Notes under the pieces: model-generated
What the model was told of the DNA's origin: nothing
Databases searched by the model: none
What the model saw: the letters and a program-made list of their open reading frames with translations, nothing else
Assembly (NCBI GenBank): GCA_913053845.1
Contig: CAJXGD010000017.1
Span: 1-42,750 of the forward strand
Source of the DNA: an uncultured bacterium
GTDB taxonomy: Bacteria > Bipolaricaulota > Bipolaricaulia > RBG-16-55-9 > DRJF01
Length of the DNA: 42,750 bases
Reading direction: 5' to 3'
Part shown: positions 31,921 through 42,000 of the stretch, piece after piece
Layout of the letters: the number at the start of each line of letters is the position of its first letter
How positions within the stretch are numbered: position 1 is the first letter of the stretch
Translations under genes and position numbers: made by a program

Positions 31921-32916
31921 CTAGACCTCCGGGGTAGTCTTCAGTACCTGCGCCAGCAGCGTTTCGATGGAAATCCCCTCGGCTTCGCCGCGGAAGTTGC
32001 GGATCACCCGATGGTTGAAGGCCAAATTAAAAACTCGCTGCAGGTCGGAGAGGCGCACGTTGGGCGCACCATCCAGGAAGGCGTTGGCCTGCGCCGTCCG
32101 GATCAAGCTGATCCCGGCGCGGGGGCTGGCCCCATATTCGACATATTGCTTGATCAGCGGGGGCACCTCCTCCGAGCTGGGATGGGTGGCGTAGACCAGC
32201 CGGACCACATAGCGGCGCAGCGGCTCAGCGATGGGCAACTGGGCCACCCAGTGGCGCGCCCGCAGCAGCTCTGCGCCGGAGAGCACCGAGTTCAGCCCGG
32301 AGAGATCCCCAAGCTGAGCTTGACGCTCCAATATCACCGCCAGCTCGGCTTCGCTGGGGTAGCGCAGCAAGATCTTGAAAGTAAAGCGATCTATCTGCGC
32401 TTCCGGCAGGGGATAGGTGCCCTCCATCTCCAAGGGGTTTTGCGTAGCCAGCACCATGAAGGGCTCCTCCAGGCGATAGGTCTCGTTGCCCAGGGTGACG
32501 CAGCGCTCCTGCATCGCTTCCAGCAGTGCCGATTGGGTCTTGGGTGTCGCCCGGTTGATCTCATCGGCCAGGAGCAGTTGGGCGAAGATAGGCCCCTTGG
32601 CGAACTCGAACCGTCGCCGGCCGGACTCATCTTCGCTCAGAATACGGGTTCCCAGGATGTCGGCCGGCATCAGATCAGGGGTGAACTGGATGCGCTTGAA
32701 GCTGAGCCCTAGGATGCGGCCCAGCGTGCGGACCAGCAGGGTCTTGCCCAGGCCGGGAACACCCTCCAGCAGCGCATGGCCACCGGAGAGCAGACAGAGG
32801 GTGATCGCCCGCACCGTCTCCTCCTGGCCGACGATCACCTTGGCGATCTCGGCCCGCAAGGCGCGCAGCCGTTCCTGCAGCTCGACTATCTGGCGCTCGG
32901 GGTCACGCTCGCTCAT
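31921..32916 (-). CDS. MoxR-family AAA+ ATPase (second copy)
   Basis: A 331-residue AAA+ ATPase. Walker A is the canonical EGVPGLGKT (51-59), where the first copy has EDYPGLAKT. Walker B is LLADEINRA (114-122), and the family blocks FKRIQFTPDLMPADILGT, LEEPFMVLATQNP and YPLPEAQIDRFTFK are present. The lid domain contains PLIKQYVEYGASPRAGISL. Its ATG overlaps the upstream stop codon (ATGA). The difference in Walker A suggests that the two MoxR copies belong to different subfamilies with separate partner sets, rather than a recent duplication. Confidence 0.95.
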   Translation of the reverse strand: MSERDPERQIVELQERLRALRAEIAKVIVGQEETVRAITLCLLSGGHALLEGVPGLGKTLLVRTLGRILGLSFKRIQFTPDLMPADILGTRILSEDESGRRRFEFAKGPIFAQLLLADEINRATPKTQSALLEAMQERCVTLGNETYRLEEPFMVLATQNPLEMEGTYPLPEAQIDRFTFKILLRYPSEAELAVILERQAQLGDLSGLNSVLSGAELLRARHWVAQLPIAEPLRRYVVRLVYATHPSSEEVPPLIKQYVEYGASPRAGISLIRTAQANAFLDGAPNVRLSDLQRVFNLAFNHRVIRNFRGEAEGISIETLLAQVLKTTPEV

Positions 32917-34601
32917 GGCTTACTCTTCGGTTCAGTAGTGATCGCGATGAAGTACTGGCGGATCAGCTCCCGCATCTGCGGCGGCAGGCCGCGGGCACGG
33001 ATCAGCGGCTCGACCTTGGCGAAGTCGTAACGTAGGGTGAGCGTATCGTTGTCGGCCGCCGAGCCGACGGCGTCGAAGGGCACCCCTTTGCCCAGCATCA
33101 TCCGTTGTAGCTTGACATCCGGCGGCAACTGATCGTGAGCGATCTTCAGTTGGTATTGGGTGGGCAGGAGTTGTTGAGTCGTCTGATCCTGGGCCTTACT
33201 GCCCGCTCCTTTGCCGGCCTGATGGCCGGAGCTGCTCTTAGCACCCGCCTGGTCGGCTTGCCCGCTCTGGCCCGATTTGCCTGCCTGGCCAGCAGACTGC
33301 TGGGCTGCCGCGCTTGCCCCCTGCGGAGCCTTCGAGCCGGTTCCTTGCTTCTGGCCCTGTTTCGCTCCCTGTTGGCCTTGGCGCTCTGACCTGCCTGAGG
33401 AGGGCTTATCGCCCTCCCTGCCAGGCTGCGAGGCAGGTGCCTGCCCCGACTGAGCGAGTTTCTGGCTCGCTTGCAGGAGCGCCTGAGCGATCTGGTGCTG
33501 GGCCCGCTGCAACTCGTTGTCCCGATTGATGAGCTTCTGTAATTGCTGCTGAGCTTGCTGCATCAGGCGCTGCTGCGCTTGCAGGTTCTGCGCCTGGGCC
33601 GCGCGCTGCAAACCCCGGCGCAGTGCCTGGTTGGGTGCTTGCCTGGCCAGTTGATTGAGTTTCCGCCGTAGCTCCTCTTGAGAAAGCTGGCCCGCGCGCG
33701 CCTGAGCCTGAAGCTGGCTCAGCGCCTGCTGCAGCGCTTCGGCGGCCCGGCGGGCCTCAGCCAAGCGGCGCGCCCGCTCCTGCTCGGAGCTGAGGCCGGC
33801 GCCGGCCTGCTGAGAGCTAGAGCCTTGAGTCTGAGCCAGCGGGTCGGCCTGGCCGGCAGCGGCCGGCAGCTTCCAGAGCGCCTGCTCGCTCGCCTGTAAG
33901 CGCCGATAGAGCTTGCTCAGCTCCGCTACGGTTGTCTGGCGGCGCGCCGGAGCGGAGCTGATGCGCAGTTGCCGTGCTAGCGCTTCGCTGCGCGCCCCTA
34001 GCTGCTGGAGCTCGGCAGCGCTCAAGGGCCGCGCCGGGTTAGCCTGGGAGACAGAGTCGCGCTCTTGGCGATGCTGCGTGTCCTTGGCTGCCGCTCCGAA
34101 GAGAGCGGGCGAGGGCAATAGTTGCCAACTGCTCAAGCTGGCCAGCAGGGTCAGGCCGAGCCCCAGGGCGACGACCCAGCTTAGGCGGCGGCGCCGGCGG
34201 CGGCCGAGCGGCAGGGCTGCTACCGGATCTATGGCCAGATCTCGCACCAACCGCTCCAGTCGCCCGCTGAAGGGGACCCGGGCCCGCTCCCCGGAGAACT
34301 CGTGATAGCTGCAGAGCAGCTCACCGGTCCCCAGGGCACGATCGATCTGTAGTAGCACCGTGGGCAGGTCAATCGGGCGCCGCCATCCCCACCACCAACC
34401 GGCCAAGCCGACGGCCATATTGATCGGGAAGAGCCACCAGAGCGACGGTAGCGCGGGCAGCAGGCCCAAGCTGCTCGCCAAGAGATAAGCCAGCGAGAGG
34501 CCCAACGAGAGGCCCAGCCAATCGCCGGCGATCTCCAATGCGTTCAACCAACGCTTGCGCCGCATGATTTGCGCTTTAAGCGCTCGAAACTGTGGATTCA
34601 T
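32913..34601 (-). CDS. Membrane protein with long coiled-coil and Q/S/G-rich region (DUF4175-like)
   Basis: A 562-residue protein. Three hydrophobic helices lie in the first 160 residues (LGLSLGLSLAYLLASSLGLL, LWWLFPINMAVGLAGWWWGW, and LSWVVALGLGLTLLASLSSW after RRRRRR). A long helical, Gln/Ala/Arg-rich coiled coil fills about 180-385 (for example QRLMQQAQQQLQKL). Low-complexity GQ/KSGQ/GS repeats follow (about 385-470), and a folded tail includes LPPDVKLQRMMLGKG. The build resembles DUF4175-type membrane proteins that occur with MoxR/VWA loci. AAAGGAG precedes the ATG. Coupled to MoxR by ATGA, it may be a scaffold or substrate of that ATPase. Confidence 0.65.
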   Translation of the reverse strand: MNPQFRALKAQIMRRKRWLNALEIAGDWLGLSLGLSLAYLLASSLGLLPALPSLWWLFPINMAVGLAGWWWGWRRPIDLPTVLLQIDRALGTGELLCSYHEFSGERARVPFSGRLERLVRDLAIDPVAALPLGRRRRRRLSWVVALGLGLTLLASLSSWQLLPSPALFGAAAKDTQHRQERDSVSQANPARPLSAAELQQLGARSEALARQLRISSAPARRQTTVAELSKLYRRLQASEQALWKLPAAAGQADPLAQTQGSSSQQAGAGLSSEQERARRLAEARRAAEALQQALSQLQAQARAGQLSQEELRRKLNQLARQAPNQALRRGLQRAAQAQNLQAQQRLMQQAQQQLQKLINRDNELQRAQHQIAQALLQASQKLAQSGQAPASQPGREGDKPSSGRSERQGQQGAKQGQKQGTGSKAPQGASAAAQQSAGQAGKSGQSGQADQAGAKSSSGHQAGKGAGSKAQDQTTQQLLPTQYQLKIAHDQLPPDVKLQRMMLGKGVPFDAVGSAADNDTLTLRYDFAKVEPLIRARGLPPQMRELIRQYFIAITTEPKSKP

Positions 34602-35331
34602 GAAGCTCCTTTCTGCGGCGCTGCAACTGCCGCTGCATCCCCAGGGAGAGGGCCAAGGCCAGCCCTAGCCAAGAAGCAGGTCCGCCCCAAACGGCAAGCA
34701 GGCCCGCCCCAGCGGAGAGCATTGCACCGCTGATCACAAAAGGGTTGACAAAGCTGATCGCCGGATGCAAGCTCCCCACCAGGAACGTGATTAAAATCAG
34801 GTATTTCAGGTTGAACTTGGCGATCTCCGAGCGCCGGCTCAGGCCGAGCACCAGGCCAAAGAGTCCGGCCAGATAGCCCCAGATGAATAGCTGAGCGATC
34901 AGCGCCAGCAGATCAATCCAAGGCAGATAGTTGGTGACGCGATAGATGATCCAGTAGGGCAGGGTCAGTCCCAAAGCCAGGGCAGCGGGAGCCAACAAGA
35001 GCCGGAGATAGCTCCTCCAGGTGATGGCCTCCGGCTCATACCGCCCTGCCAACCGCTGGCCAAAGCTGATAGTGAGAATCGCGTAGAGCACGATAGCGGC
35101 GCCGGGAAAAAGCAGTTGGAAGGGGTTATCAAAGGGTCTACCGCTGCCCAGCAGGCTGCTGCTTGGCAGCCCCACCAGCAGCGCCAGGCCGGTCAGGGTC
35201 AAAAAGACCATCGTGCCGGAGCCGGCCGCTTCCGCGTTCAATGTGACCTCTTGCCGGCGCAGCGGCTGCGCCTCTTCGTGCAGTTCAATCGAGCTGATTA
35301 GGCGACCTTGCTTGGTATGATGAACCCACAT
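34576..35331 (-). CDS. Multi-pass membrane protein of the second MoxR operon
   Basis: A 251-residue integral membrane protein. The first 40 residues are polar (HHTKQGRLISSIELHEEA), and about six hydrophobic helices follow, for example VFLTLTGLALLVGLP, LLFPGAAIVLYAILTI, LAPAALALGLTLPYWIIY, LLALIAQLFIWGYLAGLF, YLILITFLVGSL and LSAGAGLLAVWGG. The ATG at 35331 lies 4 nt after the previous stop codon; the longer frame to 35382 would overlap it. No named domain is recognised. Its end overlaps the next gene by 26 nt, so translation is coupled. Confidence 0.68.
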   Translation of the reverse strand: MWVHHTKQGRLISSIELHEEAQPLRRQEVTLNAEAAGSGTMVFLTLTGLALLVGLPSSSLLGSGRPFDNPFQLLFPGAAIVLYAILTISFGQRLAGRYEPEAITWRSYLRLLLAPAALALGLTLPYWIIYRVTNYLPWIDLLALIAQLFIWGYLAGLFGLVLGLSRRSEIAKFNLKYLILITFLVGSLHPAISFVNPFVISGAMLSAGAGLLAVWGGPASWLGLALALSLGMQRQLQRRRKELHESTVSSA

Positions 35332-35335
35332 AGTC

Positions 35336-37147
35336 TCACTGCCCGGCGACGATTGCCAGTTGAAGCACCCGGCGGTATTCACCGGGTAACCCTCCCAGAT
35401 AGGCTTGCTGCACCCAGGCGAGCAGGGCCATTGGCTCTGGGGAGAAACCGCTCTCTGCGCTGGCGAGCAGGCGTTGTTTGATAGAAAATTCCTTGTCTTG
35501 CTTGGAGAGGGGAAAGGTGCTGAGCCCCATCCCTAACACCCGCTGGAGTTTATCATGAGCCCCGATCGTGCCAAGCCAATAAAAACGGTCTTGCCACCAA
35601 AGCACCGCTCCAACCAATGGCCGGTCGCTGTCATTATAGACGTCTATCTGCGCGGCTCTGACATCAGCTCCGGCGGGCTGCACTTTGAACGTCACTGGAA
35701 AGCTGATCGGCTGCTCCAGCAACAGATGAACCATCTGCTCCCGGCCTAGCTTTAGCTGTAACCGGTTTTGCTCCGGGGTCAGAGTCCAGTTGAGATCATG
35801 GGAGGAAGCCACCTGCCGCACCGCCACTTCGGGTGCCAGGAGGAGCTTTAGCCTGGTCTCGCGCTGGGCGAAGACGCTGTACCAATCACGCAGGAAGGCC
35901 CGATCGCCTCTGGCCCAGATCTCTCCCACCTCGATCGAGCGTAGCGGCCGGGTGTAGACCGGCCGTTGCAGGTAGAGCAGCAGACCCAGGCTGATCAGGC
36001 CAACCCAGAGAGCAATAACCAGATACAATCGCCGGGTGCGACCGGTCAACAGGCCCAGCGCAGCGAAGCCGCCCAGATAGAGCAGCAACGCCCCGGCCAG
36101 GATCAGTCGAGACGGCTGGACCAACTTGAGGCCAGCTAATATCTCATCTCCCAACCGGGGCTGGCCTGACTGAACATCCGGCGCGGCAACCTGCAGCGCA
36201 TGCCAAAGCACCCGCTCTTCGGGACCATCGCCCAGGGCCAGCAGGTCCACCGTGACCGCGTAGACCGCTCCGCGTCCGAAGCGACGGCGAATCAGCAGCG
36301 GGTCGCCGGCGGCGCTGCGCTGCAGAACCGTTCCCCGTACTTGTCCCTGGCTGATCGGTCGGTCCCGGCCGTCTAGCGGGCTGAGTTGGAGATCTTGCGG
36401 CACAAAAGGCAGCAGCTCTGCGAGCATCTTGCTCTGCTGGAAGTACCAGTTGTCGCCCAATAGGACGACCAATTCTCCTCCGCTGCGCAGCCAGTTTTGC
36501 AGCGCGCCCCGCTGCGCGGCCGAGAGGCTGTCCAGATTGAACCGTCCCAGGTAGAGGCGTGCTACGCCCCGATAGCCGGCCCAATGACCGGGCAGCTCTG
36601 CCGGGGTGATCGCCAGCAGCGGCCGGCCGTCGGGCAAGCTGGCCGGCGCCGGCCTATCGCCGAGCAGCAGGAATAGCGGATCGGAGAAGCCCCGATAGGC
36701 GCTCAGGGAGATCGTCTGCTGGGCCAGAGTGCGCTCGCCGGCCTGCAAGGCCAGCAGGAGCTCTCCCTTGTCGGCCACAAAGCTGTTGGGCTTTATTAGG
36801 GGAAACTCCAACTCGTAGCGCTGCTGGGCTCCCTGAGGCAAGCGCAGTGAGCGGGTGATTTTGACAGTTTGCCTAGTCCTTTGTGGTGTCTTGGCGCTCT
36901 CTGAGAGGACAAGCTGGACTAAGAGCGCAGCGCCGCGATTATGCAATTGCACCCAGACCGGCGTGAGATAACCGGTGGCATAGGCGCCGTTGAAACCCAA
37001 GCTGGCTTGCAGCTCGACCGAGCCGGCAGCATAGGCCATGTGGCCGAGCGCGGTGATCAGCCAGGACAGAACTAACAACAATAACCAGTGCGCCGGCTGC
37101 GAGGCCGGCCGTCGTTGGGAGGTACACCTGTGGGAGAGCGTGCTCAT
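35336..37147 (-). CDS. Exported membrane protein with amidotransferase-like domain
   Basis: A 603-residue protein, first gene of the operon. A signal peptide spans about 20-41 (WLLLLVLSWLITALGHMAYAA). A beta-rich region follows (YATGYLTPVWVQLHNRG), then a Rossmann-like segment (LPDGRPLLAITPAELP, RGALQNWLRSGGELVVLLGD, RRFGRGAVYAVTVDLLALG) that resembles the amidotransferase-like domain of BatB/DUF4350-type proteins. Two transmembrane helices at about 343-365 and 373-394 and a C-terminal extracytoplasmic domain complete it. AGAGGAGG precedes the ATG by 5 nt and a strong promoter lies upstream. Its role, inferred from context, is a membrane component of the MoxR/VWA system. Confidence 0.65.
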   Translation of the reverse strand: MSTLSHRCTSQRRPASQPAHWLLLLVLSWLITALGHMAYAAGSVELQASLGFNGAYATGYLTPVWVQLHNRGAALLVQLVLSESAKTPQRTRQTVKITRSLRLPQGAQQRYELEFPLIKPNSFVADKGELLLALQAGERTLAQQTISLSAYRGFSDPLFLLLGDRPAPASLPDGRPLLAITPAELPGHWAGYRGVARLYLGRFNLDSLSAAQRGALQNWLRSGGELVVLLGDNWYFQQSKMLAELLPFVPQDLQLSPLDGRDRPISQGQVRGTVLQRSAAGDPLLIRRRFGRGAVYAVTVDLLALGDGPEERVLWHALQVAAPDVQSGQPRLGDEILAGLKLVQPSRLILAGALLLYLGGFAALGLLTGRTRRLYLVIALWVGLISLGLLLYLQRPVYTRPLRSIEVGEIWARGDRAFLRDWYSVFAQRETRLKLLLAPEVAVRQVASSHDLNWTLTPEQNRLQLKLGREQMVHLLLEQPISFPVTFKVQPAGADVRAAQIDVYNDSDRPLVGAVLWWQDRFYWLGTIGAHDKLQRVLGMGLSTFPLSKQDKEFSIKQRLLASAESGFSPEPMALLAWVQQAYLGGLPGEYRRVLQLAIVAGQ

Positions 37148-37208
37148 GGAGCCCTCCTCTGCATCATCGGAGCACTAGCGGCTGACAGAACTCAATATCC
37201 TAACTCAG

Positions 37209-37237
37209 AGCATAGAGGGCTCAGGGAGCGGTGTCAA
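37209..37237 (-). promoter_or_regulatory. Promoter of the seven-gene MoxR/VWA operon
   Basis: On the minus strand TTGACA (37237-37232), 17 nt, TATGCT (37214-37209). The start point near 37202 gives a leader of about 55 nt before the ATG at 37147. Confidence 0.75.
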
Positions 37238-37332
37238 GGCTGGGCAGTGATCTTATTCGCCTGCTGCCTTGCAGGCCGTAGCCGCTTGCGGCTAAGATTG
37301 CGCCCATGACGCTTCAGAGAGGAGATTTTACC

Positions 37333-38127
37333 GTGGCACCATCACTGATTGACACCCATGCCCATCTGGACGCAGCGGAGTTCGCCGGCGATCTCTCAGA
37401 GGTCATTGAGCGCGCCCGCCGGGCCGAGGTACAGATCATCAGCGTCTCGACCGATCTGGACTCCGCTGAGGCCACGGTGGAGCTGGCCCGGCGCTATAAG
37501 CTGCGTTGTGCGGTAGGCATTCATCCCCACCTGGCCGAGCGCTATGTCCATGACGGCCGCTTCGCCCCGGAGTCACTGGACCGTCTGACCGGCTTGGCGC
37601 AGCAGCGGCAGGTTGTGGCAATCGGTGAGATCGGGCTCGATTATTATAAAAACTATGCGCCGCGCGAGGCTCAACTGGTCATCTTCAGGGCCCAGCTAGC
37701 GCTGGCGCGCCAGGTGGAGCTGCCGGTGGTGATCCATCTGCGCGAAGCGGCCCTGGAGGTCTTGGCCGAGCTGAGGCGTCTGCCGGGATTGCGAGGGGTG
37801 ATACACAGCTTCACCGGCGATGCAGAGCTGGCTCAACAGATCGAAGCGCTGGGTTTTTACCTGAGCTTGAACGGTATCGTGACCTTCGGCAAAGAATCCA
37901 GCCTGCGCCAGGCGGCGCAACAGATCTCCCTGGAGAGGCTGCTGCTGGAGACGGATTCACCCTATCTGGCGCCGGTGCCTTGGCGTGGCAAGCGCAATGA
38001 GCCGCTCTATCTGAGACAGGTAGCCGAGTTCGTCGCCGAGCTACGGGGCTTGACGCCGGAGGCCTTGGCTCAGGCTACCAGCGAGAATGCCCGGCGCTTG
38101 TTCGGCCTCTGCATAGATTCGCGCTGA
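37333..38127 (+). CDS. tatD: TatD-family metal-dependent DNase
   Basis: A 264-residue TIM-barrel hydrolase, probably a 3'-5' DNase in the cytoplasm. Metal ligands of the family are visible: H-x-H in IDTHAHLDAAEF, Glu in VAIGEIGLDYYKNYAPREAQ, His in VVIHLREA, His in GVIHSFTGD, and Asp in LLLETDSPYLAPVPWRGKRNEP. GTG at 37333 is preferred as the start because GAGAGGAG lies 8 nt before it; the in-frame ATG at 37306 has no ribosome site and would add nine residues. It diverges from the MoxR/VWA operon and is the last ordinary chromosomal gene before the lower-GC accessory region. Confidence 0.94.
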   Translation: MAPSLIDTHAHLDAAEFAGDLSEVIERARRAEVQIISVSTDLDSAEATVELARRYKLRCAVGIHPHLAERYVHDGRFAPESLDRLTGLAQQRQVVAIGEIGLDYYKNYAPREAQLVIFRAQLALARQVELPVVIHLREAALEVLAELRRLPGLRGVIHSFTGDAELAQQIEALGFYLSLNGIVTFGKESSLRQAAQQISLERLLLETDSPYLAPVPWRGKRNEPLYLRQVAEFVAELRGLTPEALAQATSENARRLFGLCIDSR

Positions 38128-38277
38128 TATGAGGCCTCCTTGGCCCGTTCTCCAACCGTTTGACGCCCCCCCGAATGTTTTTCTAGGGTAGAACCATGAT
38201 CGTAACAGACCATCGCTTATCTCAAAAACTACTCTTACTCCAACGCCCCCTGCAACTCAAATCGAGGAGACGCCCAT

Positions 38278-38361
38278 ATGGTCGTTAAGACCCTTATTGA
38301 AGATGACGAGCCTATCCCGCTTGAACCTAGAGGCGCGGCTATCATAAAGGCGAGTGCTTAA
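38278..38361 (+). CDS. 27-residue ORF, possible truncated methylase N-terminus
   Basis: A very short ORF with a good ribosome site (GAGGAG, 8 nt before the ATG) ends 16 nt before the truncated restriction gene. It encodes VVKTLIEDDEPIPLEPRG and a few more residues. The start vaguely recalls the LIEDxLP opening of DUF1156-type DNA methylases that accompany this class of restriction gene, so it may be what is left of such a gene; it may equally be unrelated. No domain can be assigned. Confidence 0.35.
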   Translation: MVVKTLIEDDEPIPLEPRGAAIIKASA

Positions 38362-38377
38362 GCCGAAAAGGCGAGCA

Positions 38378-38812
38378 ATGAGCCAAATTATCATAGAAAA
38401 CCCGGTAATAAACTCGCCCTACGAGGAGCCTCGCAGGCACTTCCGCTTTGGTGATGAGGGTATTACCAATGAGATTGTTAATGGTCGCCGGGTTAGTTCC
38501 TATTTCATACCCATTGCCCGCCCTAAAAAGGAAGGCAAGCAGCTCAGTTTTAATACCGAATGGACTAAAGAGCGTGCCCGTGAGAACAAATTTATCAACC
38601 AGGTGCGCGACCGAGTGGCGATCTGGCGTCAGGGTGGCTACGCCGGCGTAACCAGTACGACCCGACGCCTGATAGAATACTGGCAAAGGGACGGGTGCGA
38701 GTTCCCCTTCTTTTTCTGCCAGCGCGAAGCGTTAGAAAGCGCCATCTACATTACGGAGATTGCTCATAAATATGGGGATAACTGGATTCAGAATCAGCTC
38801 AAGGAAGATTAG
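38378..38812 (+). pseudogene. Truncated restriction enzyme, N-terminal 144 residues only
   Basis: The 144-residue product starts MSQIIIENPVINSPYEEPRR and continues HFRFGDEGITNEIVNGRR, SSYFIPIARPKKEGKQL, RVAIWRQGGYAGVTSTTRRL, FFFCQREALESAIYITE and ends at GDNWIQNQLKED. This is the N-terminus of the large BPTD_3080-type (type III Res-like, DEAD/DEAH helicase) restriction endonucleases, normally around 1000 residues. The helicase Walker motifs that should follow are absent, and the next 240 bp do not resume the frame. It is therefore a remnant, or a stand-alone N-terminal domain. Codon use is AT-richer than in the genes before 38128. Confidence 0.72.
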
Positions 38813-38967
38813 ATTACTCGCAGTAAACAGAGAAATTTTCCACATTTTATTGTGAGTCTCCTTACATCTGAAGATGATCTCCGTGTGGACAGTCTCGCTC
38901 CGGGAGCACATCAAGGCAAATTCAACATTAGAGTAGATTTTCTCTCCTCCGCCACCTCCTGGGAGGC

Positions 38968-38996
38968 TTGATCTACTGACGAGGGCCTGCTACAAT
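38968..38996 (+). promoter_or_regulatory. Promoter of the STAND NTPase gene
   Basis: TTGATC (38968-38973), 17 nt, TACAAT (38991-38996). Start near 39003, leader about 52 nt. The palindrome CCTCC-TGG-GGAGG-like sequence directly upstream (38956-38966) could bind a regulator. Confidence 0.6.
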
Positions 38997-39054
38997 CTTT
39001 AACGTTAGGGTTATTTTGACTACATCAGTTTACTGAGGTGATGCTGCTACCATT

Positions 39055-42000
39055 ATGATACGCGACCCTTTCTATCAACAAATATGCAAGGGCCTCTCAG
39101 AGCAACTTGATCCCGCACTCTTCCAGAAATGTGCCGCCGATCTCTTGCGATCGGATTTCCCATCTCTCGTTCCCCTTGGTCCTGGAAGTGATGCTGGTAT
39201 GGATGCAGCAATTGCAGATGGTGAAGGAGAACCCTTTCCATTAGTGTGCACAACTCGTAAGGACGTAATAGGCAATTTGACTGCTAGCCTGAAATCATAT
39301 TTGAAGAATGACGGGAAACGGCGCAAAGTAGTTGTGGTGACTTCTCGTTGCTTATCAAATCGAAAACGACAAAATCTTGAGAAACGAGCTAAAGAATATG
39401 GTTTCACCCTGGTTCAGACCTACACTCAAGACGCAATGGCAACTCGCCTCTATAGCAACCAGCGCTGGTGTCGTGAACTTTTAGGTCTCTCTGGTACACC
39501 ACCGGCGCTTTCGGTGTTTCCGCGCACCCGAAGGCCATTGATTGGTAATGCGCTCATCGGCCGTGAGGGCGACCTTACTTGGATCCGGCAAGGAAACGGC
39601 GACCGTCTCTTAGTTGGTCAACCAGGGTCCGGGAAAACCTTCTTACTCCACGCGCTCGCAAGAGAAGGGCATGGTTTATTCGTTAACAGTAATGACCGCA
39701 CTGAAATAGCTGCAGCAATTCGGTCCCAAAAGCCTCAAATTATCATACTCGACGATGCTCACACACAGATAGAGTTGCTAACAGACCTCTGCCAGCTTAG
39801 GACCGAGATGCAAGTAGACTTTTCTATCCTAGCTATCGCGTGGCCAGGCCGAACGGACGTGATCGAAGAAACGCTCCAGCTGACGAATCAGGTAATACAT
39901 AAGCTTGAACCTTTAACCCGCGATCAAATCGTTGAGGTCGTTAAGAACCTTGGACTGACAGAACCAACTGAGCTAATACGCGAAATCGTCAACCAAGCTG
40001 AAGGTTTGCCAGGTCTCGCGATCACGCTTACACAGGCGTGCCTCCACGAAGAAATCCTTGATGTGATCCGCGGCAATAAGCTCAGTCGATCTTTGCGAGC
40101 ATCTTTTGGCAAAGAAACTATGGTTGTTCTTGCTGCTTTCGCTATTGGCGGTGACGCGGGGATCAAAATGTGTGTAGTAGCGGGTTGCCTTGGCATTCCG
40201 CTAATTAGGGTCCACACAGTTGTCACTGAGCTAGCCGCGGGGGGTGTAATACACGTGCTTCCAGAGACATTCTCGGTCCACACCAAACGACTGCGCCACT
40301 CACTCGTGCGAGATGTCTTTTTCTCAGGACCGGAATCTCTGGATTACTCATGCCTAATGGCAAACGCTCCTAAGCGTGTGGATGTTGCCCGCACATTGAT
40401 TGGAGCCCGTGCGGTTGGCGGAGTTATTCGAGACGATCTATTACACAATATACTAGAACAAGCATCGTCCGTTGACGCCTGGTGTGATTACGCCTCGTTG
40501 GGGGCTGCTGAAGCAACCCATTTATTAAACGAACACCCCGAAATGCTCACCAGCGCTACTCAACAACTTATCCACTATATCCCAGAAATCACGATTCCGC
40601 GACTTCTAGAAACAGCAGTTGATGACCATAGACCACTGCACTCCAATCCCGACCATCCACTCAGGAGAATTAGCAGCTGGGTAGAATACTTGGATGAGCC
40701 CAATAAGAACTGTGTCATTGAAAAGCGGAGAATATTACTTGAAGCTCTAAGTAGCTGGCTTTCATCAGGAGGGAATAGTAAAATAGGTTTTCATGCCCTG
40801 ACTTTTGTCTTTTCACCACAGCTGGAACGTACGACTCTAGATCCAGGGTTAGGCGAAACTTTTAGTATAAACTGGGGATCTTTCTCATTGGCAGGGATTG
40901 AAGCACTGGAGCACCTCTGGCCCGAAGCACTGGAGATATTAAAGAAAGCGGAGATCACGGACTGGACCCATCTCTTCTCGATGGTGGAGCACTGGGTTCA
41001 TCCAATGAGGCCCGATGCGGCGGGGAAGATGTCCCCGGAAATTAGAAACAAGATGCGCGCCTTCGGCCAACGCATGCTCCGAGACTTCTATAGGCTTGGT
41101 GATAATCATCCAGCTGTTCTACATCGGGTGAGGGAAATTGCCCGAACCATTGATATGGAGCTGGAAGCTCATTTGGACCCTGATTTTGAAAACCTGTACG
41201 CTAGGATAAATTTCAAGAATAGTTGGCAGACTGAAGAGCGCAAACGGAGCAAAATCATTAAAGGAATTGCCTCCCGTTGGGCCAAGCAAGATGCACAAAA
41301 AGTAGCCACTCGGATGCATCGATTCGAGCAAGAAGCCAAGCTAGCCAATCTCACCAGCCCTCGCTTGTTGCCATACTTATCTCATGAAATTGCGGCGCAG
41401 ACTTCGACACCTGGTATTTGGGCGCGGGCGTTATTAGCGACAAACTGCGCAGGAGACTTGGTAGAGCCCTTCCTTCGTAAATCCGCTTCCCTGGCGGAGG
41501 AAGGGTGGGAGGACCTTGTGCGAGAGTGCCTAGAGAACGAGGCTCAGAGGTTCGCCGCCCTATCGGTAATCCTAACTCATCCAACACCGCCGAGCGAGTT
41601 ACTGAATCAAGTCCTTTCTTCATTAGATGGGTACTTAGAGCTATTGGAAACCTGTTGCATTAGGAAACAAATTCCAGAGACCACCCTGAATCATCTCTTG
41701 GCTCATGAGAATTCAGTTATTGCGAGCGTAGTTGCTATCAAAGTATCACATGCTAACAAAAAGACTATTCCCCTTAATATCCAGACTAATTGGCACGCCG
41801 CAGTTATCAGGTCCAGCGATGACTTCTCGCTCAGCCAAGTCTTAAAGCGTGATCCTAGCTTGGCGGTCGAGTGGCTAGAGGCCCACTTACAAAGAAATCC
41901 TACGGATCTTTGGCGTTTTACCGAGACTGTCAAGTCGGCAGTTTCCTTGTTGAATGTCGATGAACACCTACATATTCTGAGTTTAGTTCCTGAAGATTTT

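Noticed and set aside
34576..34601. Frameshift between the two membrane genes of the second MoxR operon
   Set aside because: The 26-nt overlap has a proper AAAGGAG ribosome site for the downstream gene; ordinary coupling explains it.
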